This document shows, in pieces, positions 35,234 through 42,747 of a stretch of 58,333 nt of DNA. The notes below the pieces were generated by a model, which saw only the letters and a list, made by a program, of their open reading frames with translations, was not told where the DNA came from and made no database searches. Every line of letters starts with the position of its first letter. The first letter of the stretch is position 1. Both the position numbers and the translations under genes were made by a program. This stretch comes from Chthoniobacterales bacterium (GTDB taxonomy: Bacteria > Verrucomicrobiota > Verrucomicrobiia > Chthoniobacterales > JACTMZ01), in assembly GCA_014879535.1 (NCBI GenBank), contig JACSRX010000052.1, positions 1 to 58,333 of the forward strand, in the 5' to 3' direction.

Positions 35234-38164
35234 TCAGGGCTCCAGACGGACCGCCACGCGGTAAAATCGGCCGCCGCGGCCGACCGAGGTGGCATCCGTG
35301 AAATCCTTGCGGGTGCCGTCACCGGGGAATGTGCCCCCCGGGACGCCGTCCCACGCCGAGTCGAGGCTGTCTGTGGATTGCACCTCGTAAACACGCCCGG
35401 CAATCGTGCTGAAGGACACCGTGAAGCCGGAGGTCCCGTCTCCCGCGATGGCCGTCCCGAGCGGATGCCGTCCGTTGGGCACCTTGGGGTCCCCGCCAAA
35501 AATCCATTCCTGCCCGTTGGTCAGGCCGTCACCATCAGGATCGGCCCCAGGCCGGCGGTCCGCCTCGGGTTCATCCGCCGTGAAATGCCGCGCAGCCCAG
35601 TTTTCGTAGGTGCGCGGCAGGATGGTCACCTCCACGACCGCCGGGTCGGAGTCGAACCGTGTGTCGTTGACCGTCAATTGGAACACCGCCGTCTGTGCCT
35701 CCTCCGGGTTTCCGGTCACCTGCACCACCGGATGTTCAGCCTCATGATTATCGATGATGCAGGTGGGTCCGGAAATTTGCGTCCACGAACGGGTCAGCGG
35801 CAACCCGCTGGGATTGCGGGAATCCGAGGAATCCAGCGTGATGCTCTCCCCCTTCTCCGCGACAGAGCACGAGGCCGAGGCAATGGCGACGGGCAGGTCG
35901 AGGGCGAGACTGCGCGCGTCGAGGGCGAGATATTCGTCGGCCTCGATGTCGCCGTTGCCATTGCCGTCGGGTGCCTGGCCGCTGGGGATGAGCGCGCCGC
36001 CGTTGCTGTTGCCATATGCGGCCGCGGCAAGGTGGATGGTTTCGGGGATCTCCCCCCACAGTGCGCGCATGTCCACGATCCCCTCGAGCACTCCGTCGTT
36101 GGGCGTCCCGTTCTTGGGGAGCCCGGGTGTCACGGCTTGGAACGCCACCACGTCGCCGATCACGGCTTCGCTGGAATTGAACCAGCACGCATAGCCGTTG
36201 TCGCTTTCGTCGGCAAGATAGGCATCCCACGCGGCGATGCCGCCTGCCTTGGCCCAGTTGGCGGACCGCAGGGCGCCGGGCTGTCGGCTGACATAAAGGA
36301 AATGGTCGTTGCCGTAGGCGGCATCCCGCGTGGCGACATAAAGCTGGTGCCCCCGGATCGCGGCGTGGAGACGCCCGCCCGCCGGCGAACGCACGGGCAC
36401 CGCATCGAGGGCACCGTCCATCACGAAGGAATCGGCGAGGTTGAGGTAAAGCTGGTCGATGAACGCGCCGTCCCAACTGCGCATTTCGAAGTGGAAAAGC
36501 GGACCATCCACCTCGAAGCGGCCGAGGAAGGTGGAATCATTCTTGAGGAATGCCGAATGCACCTTGCGCTCGTTGATCGGATACGTGGAACAGGTCGTGC
36601 CGCCCACCGTGAGGTAGCGGATGCCGTTGATCGGCTGGCTGCGCTCGTAGAAATGGTTGTGCCCTTGGAAGACGATCTTCACCCCCGCCGCCTCCATCAC
36701 CGGGCAGATGTAGGACAGCACCCCCGCCTGCGGCCCGTGGTTGCCCAGGCTCGTGTAGGGGGGACGATGCAGGATCACGACTTTCCAACGCTGCTGGGTG
36801 GCGGCCAGATCGGCCTGCAACCAGTCGCGGGTGGCCTCCATTTCGGCCGTCATGTTCTTGGCGAAGACCTCGGTGTCGATGACGGCGAAGTGCACGCCGC
36901 CGTAATCGAAGGAATAATTTTTCTCCTTCATCCCCGCAGGTTCGGAAGGTCCGTTCTGCGGCAGCGTGAAATACTCCTGGAACCAGTAGCCGTTGCGCGC
37001 GGGCCAGTCATGGTTGCCCAAGGCCGGCATCACCGGCGCGTAGCGCATCACCTCGGCAAACGGACGGAACCATGTGGGATCATAATCCCCGGGCGCCCCT
37101 TGGTTCTGGTTGTTGTCCCCGACGGTGAGCTGGAGGTCGGCATTGACGCCGTGAACTGCGAGACCGAGCGCCCGGTTCGGCGTCGCGTGGGTTCCCCAGT
37201 CCCCGCAGATCACCGCCCTCCACCGCTGGGACGCCGTGCGCGGTGCGCGCAGGGCGACGCCGTCGGCCAGCACGCGATCACCGCAGCGCACTCGGTAGAA
37301 ATAATCCCGTCCGTCATGGGGGACAGGCAGATGCGCGGTGTGCCGCAGGGAAAGGGCGGAAGCCTCCACGGTGCCATCCGAACAGGAAGGATCGGAGCCC
37401 CAATCGACGGCTCCATCCACCAGCGCGTCCGTGCTCCATGCCACCGTCACGCCGGTCGTCCCGGGGAGTTGCAGGAAGGGACCGCGGGTGAGGTTGACGC
37501 CTTCGTTGAGCTGGACGGAGATGAAAAAGTCGCTGCTGCCGAGCGAGGCGTTGTGTCCGGAAAATGCAAGCGTGTTCGCCCCCGCAACGAGCAGCGCCGG
37601 ATCAACATGGATGTATTCCGGCTCCAGGGGATCGGAAGTGGCGTCCCCGCAGGAAGCCTCGCGCCCTTCCGGCGCGGCGGTGGAATGCGTGATGCTTCCC
37701 GCAGGCATGTTGCGACGGGCGATCTCAACCCCGTTGAGGTAGGCGACAAATCCATCGTCGTAATCGGCAACGAGTGTGAGTCGTTGGATGGCCGATGGAT
37801 CGGAAACATCGAACACTTGGCGCAGGAACACCGAGAGGTAGCCGTTGAGCATGTCGGTGAGTTCCGTGCCCGGATAATGCGTGTAGTAGCCGTAGTAGTA
37901 GGGCTCCGGCCTCGGGGAACCGAAGACCCCTGTGTCATTGTAGCCCGGATCCTTCCACGCCACGGAACCCTGCGCCGGCGGGGAGGAACGCCCCTTGTAG
38001 TGTGTCCAATTCGACCCGGGGCCGACCAGCACCCCCGCATGGGCCGACGCCGCGAGAACGACCGCAATCGCCAAGACGGCGGAAACTCCACCCCCCCCAT
38101 GTGCACCCCCCATCGCGCGGGGACAACCGGGATCACGTCCGAGGGAGGCTGCCATCACACCCAA
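35234..38164 (-). CDS. Secreted purple-acid-phosphatase-like metallophosphoesterase, multidomain
   Basis: 976 residues with an export signal (VSAVLAIAVVLAASAHA, about 28-43). Domains in order: a beta-sandwich with DYDDGFVAYLNGVEIARRN (45-230); a PAP N-terminal fibronectin-like domain with GPFLQLPGTTGVTVAWST; the metallophosphoesterase core with GDWG (about 323), GDNN, GNHDWP (about 384), ILHRPPY and GHNHFYERS (about 501); an uncharacterised module (about 590-745) also found in the GH57-like protein at 42748-46092; a PKD-like domain; a DPDGDG Ca-loop-like segment and a terminal sandwich ending FYRVAVRLEP. Probably a secreted or surface phosphatase. Start is uncertain; ATG 38113 is an alternative. 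Confidence 0.87.
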   Translation of the reverse strand: MGVMAASLGRDPGCPRAMGGAHGGGGVSAVLAIAVVLAASAHAGVLVGPGSNWTHYKGRSSPPAQGSVAWKDPGYNDTGVFGSPRPEPYYYGYYTHYPGTELTDMLNGYLSVFLRQVFDVSDPSAIQRLTLVADYDDGFVAYLNGVEIARRNMPAGSITHSTAAPEGREASCGDATSDPLEPEYIHVDPALLVAGANTLAFSGHNASLGSSDFFISVQLNEGVNLTRGPFLQLPGTTGVTVAWSTDALVDGAVDWGSDPSCSDGTVEASALSLRHTAHLPVPHDGRDYFYRVRCGDRVLADGVALRAPRTASQRWRAVICGDWGTHATPNRALGLAVHGVNADLQLTVGDNNQNQGAPGDYDPTWFRPFAEVMRYAPVMPALGNHDWPARNGYWFQEYFTLPQNGPSEPAGMKEKNYSFDYGGVHFAVIDTEVFAKNMTAEMEATRDWLQADLAATQQRWKVVILHRPPYTSLGNHGPQAGVLSYICPVMEAAGVKIVFQGHNHFYERSQPINGIRYLTVGGTTCSTYPINERKVHSAFLKNDSTFLGRFEVDGPLFHFEMRSWDGAFIDQLYLNLADSFVMDGALDAVPVRSPAGGRLHAAIRGHQLYVATRDAAYGNDHFLYVSRQPGALRSANWAKAGGIAAWDAYLADESDNGYACWFNSSEAVIGDVVAFQAVTPGLPKNGTPNDGVLEGIVDMRALWGEIPETIHLAAAAYGNSNGGALIPSGQAPDGNGNGDIEADEYLALDARSLALDLPVAIASASCSVAEKGESITLDSSDSRNPSGLPLTRSWTQISGPTCIIDNHEAEHPVVQVTGNPEEAQTAVFQLTVNDTRFDSDPAVVEVTILPRTYENWAARHFTADEPEADRRPGADPDGDGLTNGQEWIFGGDPKVPNGRHPLGTAIAGDGTSGFTVSFSTIAGRVYEVQSTDSLDSAWDGVPGGTFPGDGTRKDFTDATSVGRGGRFYRVAVRLEP

Positions 38165-38243
38165 CAGTCGCCCCGGACCAGGGGAGTCCCAACACGGGGG
38201 ATTCTATCCAGAATCGAATCCCGCCCTCTGATGCCCCCACATC

Positions 38244-38528
38244 TCAGCTCGGAGCGGCGCAGGGATTCGCGGCGCGGCGCCGTTGGCAGCCCTCCGAGTT
38301 GGCAAACGGACACACCAGTTCGATGAGGCACAGGCCGGTGTATTGTTCCAAGTCCACCAACCGGGCCGGGGTTGGAAAATGCGCGCCTGTCTCCCAATGC
38401 CCCCATGTGCTCACGGAAACCCCGAGTTCCCTTGCCGCCGTGCTGATCTTCATCTTCCGCTCCGTGCGCCAGCGCCGCAGCGCCTTGCACAGCCAGAACC
38501 GGCGGAAAGGATACCTCTGAACAGCCAC
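38244..38528 (-). CDS. Small XRE-type helix-turn-helix regulator
   Basis: 94 residues. Residues about 16-70 fit an XRE (Cro/CI-like) domain: LRRWRTERKMKISTAARELG, then the recognition helix VSVSTWGHWETGAHFPTP and a last helix with LVDLEQYTGL. The remaining tail holds three Cys (CPFANSEGC, then NPC near the end) and is not part of the fold. It lies 48 bases after lacI in the same direction and 79 bases before the phosphatase gene, so it may regulate that gene. The ligand is unknown. Confidence 0.75.
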   Translation of the reverse strand: MAVQRYPFRRFWLCKALRRWRTERKMKISTAARELGVSVSTWGHWETGAHFPTPARLVDLEQYTGLCLIELVCPFANSEGCQRRRAANPCAAPS

Positions 38529-38576
38529 GGGGGAATGGTAGCGACGCCTTCCCCCTCACCTCAAGACACGCCGCAC

Positions 38577-39635
38577 TCAGATCCCCTCATGCCCGCCGAA
38601 CCCGTCCGTGCAGCGCCGACGCAGGGTTGCCCCCTCGTTCCAAACCCCGTCGATTGTCAGCGTCACCGGATGCGCGGGAACTCCTGTCTCGCCGCGCTCC
38701 ACGAGGTTGATCAGCTTGTCGATCGCAAGCACCCCCATGAGCCGGACGTTCTGGCGGATGCCGGAGAGCATGGAGCCCGGCTCATGAACCGAGAGGCTGA
38801 TCGCTCCGAGGTCGCGGGGGATGCGGATGCCGTGCTTTTTGATCTCCGCGAGGTGATCCTCCCTCAGAAGGGAAATGAGCACGTCGGGTTTCTCCCGCCG
38901 CAGCCACCGCGCCGCCGCCCGGGCATCCCATGACGTGAAAAAATACGGTTCCACCCCCTCATCGAAACCCATCCTGGCCCGGCCCACCAAAAAGGCGGCC
39001 TCCCACCGGTATTCCAACCGCCCCCCCAAGGGCCCGTCCATCGCGAAGCCGGGGCGCCGGTAACCGCGGCGCCTGGATTCCTGCAAGGCGAGCATCATCG
39101 ATTGGTAATGATCGTTCGATGTCCGGTGGAACACGGGATGCGCCACCGTCAGGCCATGGGACACGACGGAAAATTGCGGCCACGCCATGTCGATCCGCTT
39201 GTCCAGATCCGGAAATGGCGGAAGCATCACGCCCCGGATGCCGCGAGCGCGCAGCATCTCCCCGAACCGATAAGAGGACATCCCGTCCTGATGCAGCCAG
39301 AAATGCTCCAGCTTGTAACCCCTCTCATCCGCCCGATCCATCGCACCCGCATGCAGCAACCGCACCAGCGGCGACGGAGCCTTCCTCCATCCGTCCGGCT
39401 CGGAGAAAGCAGTCACAAATGCCAGCACCGGACTCGACGCCCTGCCGGCCCGTTTTCTCCTGTTCCGCATGAGGGCCGATATGTAGGGATGCGGCCGGTA
39501 GCCGAGCCGGGTCGCCGCCAGCTTCACCCGCTCGCGCGTCGGCGCCGAGACACCCGGGGCGTCGCGGAGACATTTGGAAACCGTCGCCGTGGACACCCTC
39601 GCTTTTGCCGCCACTTCCTTCATTGAGACAGGCAT
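38577..39635 (-). CDS. LacI-family transcriptional regulator
   Basis: 352 residues. The N-terminal DNA-binding domain MKEVAAKARVSTATVSKCLR is canonical, followed by the hinge region 'ERVKLAATRLGYRPHPYISALM'. The rest is a periplasmic-binding-like sensor domain with GIRGVMLPPFPD, HYQSMMLALQESRRRGYRRPGF and NVRLMGVLAIDKLINLVERGE. It is divergent from the GH28-like gene, and two near-palindromic sites lie in the 141-base gap, which fits a local sugar-responsive repressor that also controls itself. ATG 39623 (MKEV) is an alternative start. Confidence 0.92.
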   Translation of the reverse strand: MPVSMKEVAAKARVSTATVSKCLRDAPGVSAPTRERVKLAATRLGYRPHPYISALMRNRRKRAGRASSPVLAFVTAFSEPDGWRKAPSPLVRLLHAGAMDRADERGYKLEHFWLHQDGMSSYRFGEMLRARGIRGVMLPPFPDLDKRIDMAWPQFSVVSHGLTVAHPVFHRTSNDHYQSMMLALQESRRRGYRRPGFAMDGPLGGRLEYRWEAAFLVGRARMGFDEGVEPYFFTSWDARAAARWLRREKPDVLISLLREDHLAEIKKHGIRIPRDLGAISLSVHEPGSMLSGIRQNVRLMGVLAIDKLINLVERGETGVPAHPVTLTIDGVWNEGATLRRRCTDGFGGHEGI

Positions 39636-39652
39636 GCAACCTTGGTGGTGGT

Positions 39653-39665
39653 AACGATGTTCGTT
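39653..39665. promoter_or_regulatory. Candidate LacI-family operator 1
   Basis: AACGATGTTCGTT is an inverted repeat (AACGA-3-TCGTT). It begins right inside a minus-strand TTGACA (39670-39665), the best -35 candidate for lacI, which suggests autoregulation. A second, related site is at 39720. Confidence 0.45.
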
Positions 39666-39719
39666 GTCAAGGGAGGATTCCAGCGAACGTCAACGTCGGC
39701 GCTGAAATGCCGTCAAGGT

Positions 39720-39732
39720 AACGATATTCGCA
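39720..39732. promoter_or_regulatory. Candidate LacI-family operator 2
   Basis: AACGATATTCGCA matches operator 1 at 10 of 13 positions and keeps the left arm AACGA and most of the right arm. Both copies are preceded by GT, so GTAACGAT-TTCG recurs. It lies 44 bases before the GH28-like start. Confidence 0.4.
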
Positions 39733-39776
39733 AAAAACAGCTTTCGCGGTCACCGCGGCACGCCGATGTTGCGCGC

Positions 39777-42101
39777 ATGGCAACCCCTCCCCCCCCGGGA
39801 GTCCGCACGGCTCTCGGCTGTGCGGCCGCTCTCGCGCTTTCCTGCTCCCCGGCATCCTCGGCGGGATACGGCAGCTACGTGCTGAACGAGAAATTCAACG
39901 GCATGGCGGCCGACTCCGCGCCGGCCGATTGGACAACGACGGCAACCAGCGGATCGGTCGCCGTGAAGGAGGTTCCATTCGCGCAGGACAAGAGCGTCCG
40001 GATCCAGAAACTCGCCGCCAGCGGGGAATCCAGCCTGTCACGCACCTTCCCGGCGCAAGGCGGCCGCGTGGTCGTCGAGGCGAAGGTGATGATCCGGGAG
40101 ACCGCAGGCTTCAAGGCGCTTCCCTACATCTACGGTCCCACCGGCGGCGCGGTGGTTTCCGTGGGATTCCAGAACGGCCAGATCGTCCACCACAACGGAA
40201 CGTCCTTCGTGAACGTCGGCGTCGAAGCCGTCGCCGACGACTGGTATATGATCCGCATCGTCATCGACACCACGACGAACAAATACGACCTCTTCGTTGA
40301 CGGTGTCCGCAAAATCGTCGGTCAGACGGTGCGCAACGTCTCGCCGACAATCAGCCGTGCGTCCTTCTATCTGGACGGCTCCAACACGGGCACCGTGTAT
40401 GTGGACAACGTCAAGGTCTACAACGAGGCGGAGTTCATCGGCCCCCCGCCGGAACCTGTCTTAGATGTGCGCGACTTCGGCGCCACCGGCAATGGCACGA
40501 CCCTCGACACCTCGGCCATCCAGGCCGCCATCGACGCATGCGAAGGCACCGGCGGCTCGGTGTATCTGTCGAATGGCACCTTCCTCTCCGGCATGCTGCG
40601 CCTCAAGAGCGACATGACCTTCTTCATCGACTCCTCGGCGAGCCTGAAGTCCTCGCAGACAGACAACCTTTTCCCGAAGCAGAGCCCCCCGACAAACAAC
40701 AACCAGCTCCTCAACTGCCGCCGGGCACTCCTTTACGCCGAGGGTGTGAGCAACCTCTGCATCGACGGCGGGGGAAGCATCGACGGCAGCGGCATCAAGA
40801 CCTCCTCCCCCTCGTGGGTGGATTGGGGCGTCAAGGAAGCCGAAAAACCGATCAGCATCTGGGCCGTGTTGTGCAGCAACGTCACCATCCAGAACATCTA
40901 CATCCGCCTCTCGGCCATGTGGACCGTCGTCGGCATGGAAACCGACAACCTCGTGATCCGCAACCTCCAGCTCAACGTCGATCTCGAGCCCACACGCGAC
41001 GGCATCGACATCGTCGACTGCCACAACGGCATCGTGCAGGATTGCACGGTGTATTCCGGCGACGATTCCTTCTGCTTCAAGACCGGAACGCGGCGCGGGG
41101 TGGACAACTTCGTCATCCGCGACTGCTTCGTCGGCCACACCGGGGCGAACAGCTACAAGTTCGGCACGGCGAGCTACGGCGCTTTCCGGAACATCCTCAT
41201 CGAGGATTGCTACGCGAAGAACGTCCGCTATGGCGCGATGGTCCTCATGTCGCGCAACGGCGCGGAGATCGACAACATCAACTTCCGCCGCGTCGAGTTC
41301 TCCCGCGCCGGCTCGGCTTTCTACGTCTTTCTCGGGCAGCAGCCAGGCCATCCCGCGGGCGATGTGGACAAGATGGGCACGCTCAACAACGTCCATTTCA
41401 CCGACATCAAGGGCCTTGTCAGCTCCACGTGGGGCTCGCTCATCACCGGCCACCTCTACCAGAGCACGATCTACCGGATCACGAACCTGTTCTTCACCGA
41501 CTGCGACATCAGCTTTCCGGGCGGTCTCGGCTCGGTTCCCGGCCAGCCCGCCGAATGGAACAGTTCGCAGTATCCCGAGGCCAACATGTTCGGCAACCTC
41601 CCCGGTTCGGGTTACTACCTGCGCCACGTCCACGGTGTCACATTCTTCCGCTGCACCTCGACCGTCCGCAACGGTGACGCGCGGCCCGTCATCGCCACCA
41701 ATGACGTCTCGAACCACCTCTCCCGGACGGACACCGACGGCGACAGTCTCCCGAACGACTGGGAGACACTGCATTTCGGCGGCTCCACCGCCGCCGACCC
41801 GCAGGCCGACTCCGACGGCGACGGATACGGCAACCGTGCGGAATATCTCGCCGGGACGAATCCGCGCGACCCCGCGGACCGCCCCGGCCTCGTCGAGGGA
41901 GCGCGCAATGGCGGGGCCTTTTCGGCCGTCTTCCGCTCCGTGCCCGGCAAACGCTACCAGGCAGAGACTCTGGACGATCCCGGAGCCGATTCGTGGCAAC
42001 CTTTCGGCAGCATCCGCGCCGCCAGCGGGAACACGCTCACCGTTTTCGATGATTCCAACCGCGACAAACGCCTCTACCGGCTGCGCTTCCTCGAGGATTG
42101 A
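39777..42101 (+). CDS. Secreted GH28/pectate-lyase-type beta-helix enzyme
   Basis: 774 residues from ATG 39777, with a signal peptide ending near SPASSA. Residues about 25-220 form a concanavalin-like sandwich ('YVLNEKFNGM', 'VYVDNVKVYNEAEF'). Residues about 225-620 are a right-handed beta-helix that opens with the pectate-lyase superfamily motif DVRDFGATGNGTTLDTSAIQ. It has the GH28-like acidic pair set DGIDIVD and SGDDSFCFKTG, then the His in GHTGANSYKFG. The C-terminus has DTDGDSLPNDWE, DSDGDGYGNRAEYLAGTNP and a terminal domain ending LYRLRFLED. It probably cleaves a plant or algal uronic-acid polysaccharide; the exact substrate is not readable. Confidence 0.86.
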   Translation: MATPPPPGVRTALGCAAALALSCSPASSAGYGSYVLNEKFNGMAADSAPADWTTTATSGSVAVKEVPFAQDKSVRIQKLAASGESSLSRTFPAQGGRVVVEAKVMIRETAGFKALPYIYGPTGGAVVSVGFQNGQIVHHNGTSFVNVGVEAVADDWYMIRIVIDTTTNKYDLFVDGVRKIVGQTVRNVSPTISRASFYLDGSNTGTVYVDNVKVYNEAEFIGPPPEPVLDVRDFGATGNGTTLDTSAIQAAIDACEGTGGSVYLSNGTFLSGMLRLKSDMTFFIDSSASLKSSQTDNLFPKQSPPTNNNQLLNCRRALLYAEGVSNLCIDGGGSIDGSGIKTSSPSWVDWGVKEAEKPISIWAVLCSNVTIQNIYIRLSAMWTVVGMETDNLVIRNLQLNVDLEPTRDGIDIVDCHNGIVQDCTVYSGDDSFCFKTGTRRGVDNFVIRDCFVGHTGANSYKFGTASYGAFRNILIEDCYAKNVRYGAMVLMSRNGAEIDNINFRRVEFSRAGSAFYVFLGQQPGHPAGDVDKMGTLNNVHFTDIKGLVSSTWGSLITGHLYQSTIYRITNLFFTDCDISFPGGLGSVPGQPAEWNSSQYPEANMFGNLPGSGYYLRHVHGVTFFRCTSTVRNGDARPVIATNDVSNHLSRTDTDGDSLPNDWETLHFGGSTAADPQADSDGDGYGNRAEYLAGTNPRDPADRPGLVEGARNGGAFSAVFRSVPGKRYQAETLDDPGADSWQPFGSIRAASGNTLTVFDDSNRDKRLYRLRFLED

Positions 42102-42109
42102 AGACAAAA

Positions 42110-42133
42110 AAGGGCGCCCTTCCGGGCGCCCTT
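42110..42133. terminator. Bidirectional Rho-independent terminator
   Basis: AAGGGCGCCC-TTCC-GGGCGCCCTT is a perfect 10-base stem. It is followed by TTTGTG on the plus strand, and preceded by ACAAAAA, which reads as T-rich on the minus strand. It separates the convergent GH28-like and RRM genes. Confidence 0.85.
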
Positions 42134-42156
42134 TGTGATTGGGGTTGGAGTCAGGC

Positions 42157-42552
42157 TCAGTAGCCGCCGCGATCCCCGCCACGGTCGCGGTATCCGCCGC
42201 CGCCGCCGCGATAGCCGCCGCCACCACCTCCGCCGCCGCGGTATCCGCCGCCGCCGCCGCGACGCTCGTATCCGCCACCGCCGCCACCGCCGCGCGGACG
42301 CTCCTCACGGGGACGCGCTTCGTTGACTTGGATGGTGCGGCCTTCGAGGTCCGTGCCGTGGAATTTCTCGATGGCTGCGGCCGCCTCCTCGTCGGTCGAG
42401 AAGGTGACGAAACCGAAGCCGCGCGAACGGCCGGTCTGGCGGTCAAGGGCGATCATGACGTCCGTCACGGTGCCCACCTGTCCGAAGAGGTCGCGGAGCG
42501 AATCATCGGTGCTGCTGAAGGGGAGATTCCCCACGTAGAGTTTGTTACCCAT
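42157..42552 (-). CDS. RRM-type RNA-binding protein with glycine-rich tail
   Basis: 131 residues from ATG 42552. Residues 1-82 are one RNA recognition motif: RNP2 KLYVGNLPF and RNP1 SRGFGFVTF, ending in [20 protein letters not shown]. The tail is almost all GGGYRGG and RGG-like repeats. Such small RRM proteins are common in cyanobacteria and PVC bacteria and are often cold-inducible RNA chaperones. The leader before ATG is A/C-rich (ACAAACCAAACACAACACAA) with no ribosome-binding site. It ends at the shared terminator. Confidence 0.93.
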   Translation of the reverse strand: MGNKLYVGNLPFSSTDDSLRDLFGQVGTVTDVMIALDRQTGRSRGFGFVTFSTDEEAAAAIEKFHGTDLEGRTIQVNEARPREERPRGGGGGGGYERRGGGGGYRGGGGGGGGYRGGGGGYRDRGGDRGGY

Positions 42553-42602
42553 GGTTGTGTTGTGTTTGGTTTGTGGTTTTCTGCCAGGCTCCAAGCGATT
42601 CG

Positions 42603-42608
42603 ATCATA
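42603..42608 (-). promoter_or_regulatory. Candidate -10 box of the RRM gene
   Basis: TATGAT on the minus strand, 50 bases before ATG 42552, is a good -10 match in an otherwise GC-rich 195-base gap. No good -35 box is at the expected distance. The leader would be about 44 bases. Confidence 0.35.
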
Positions 42609-42747
42609 ATTCCCGTGGACTTCACGGTGCCTGCGCTTTGACTCACGAACGTAAACTCAACCCGTGATTGCGCTTTCTCTGACCTGAACTTGTCGACTGT
42701 CGCCGGTGACGATGGACGGTTTGCGCGCCAGAGCAAGCCCAAATGCA

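Noticed and set aside
34340-38326. A 1328-codon open frame on the plus strand, and similar very long frames opposite the GH57-like genes (42706-45420 and 46201-49260)
   Set aside because: They lie fully antisense to genes with clear domains, have compositions without any domain logic, and are expected from GC-rich third positions on the opposite strand.
6646-39735. An 11-mer ATTCGCAAAAA near both the PEP-CTERM gene (6646) and the GH28-like gene (39726)
   Set aside because: Only the AT-rich core is shared and the flanks differ; the LacI-type arm AACGA is absent at the first site, so a common regulator is not supported.
42160-42310. GC-rich tandem repeats (CCGCCGCCG-like) resembling a repeat array
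   Set aside because: They are the codons of the glycine-rich tail of the RRM protein; there are no spacers, so this is not a CRISPR array.
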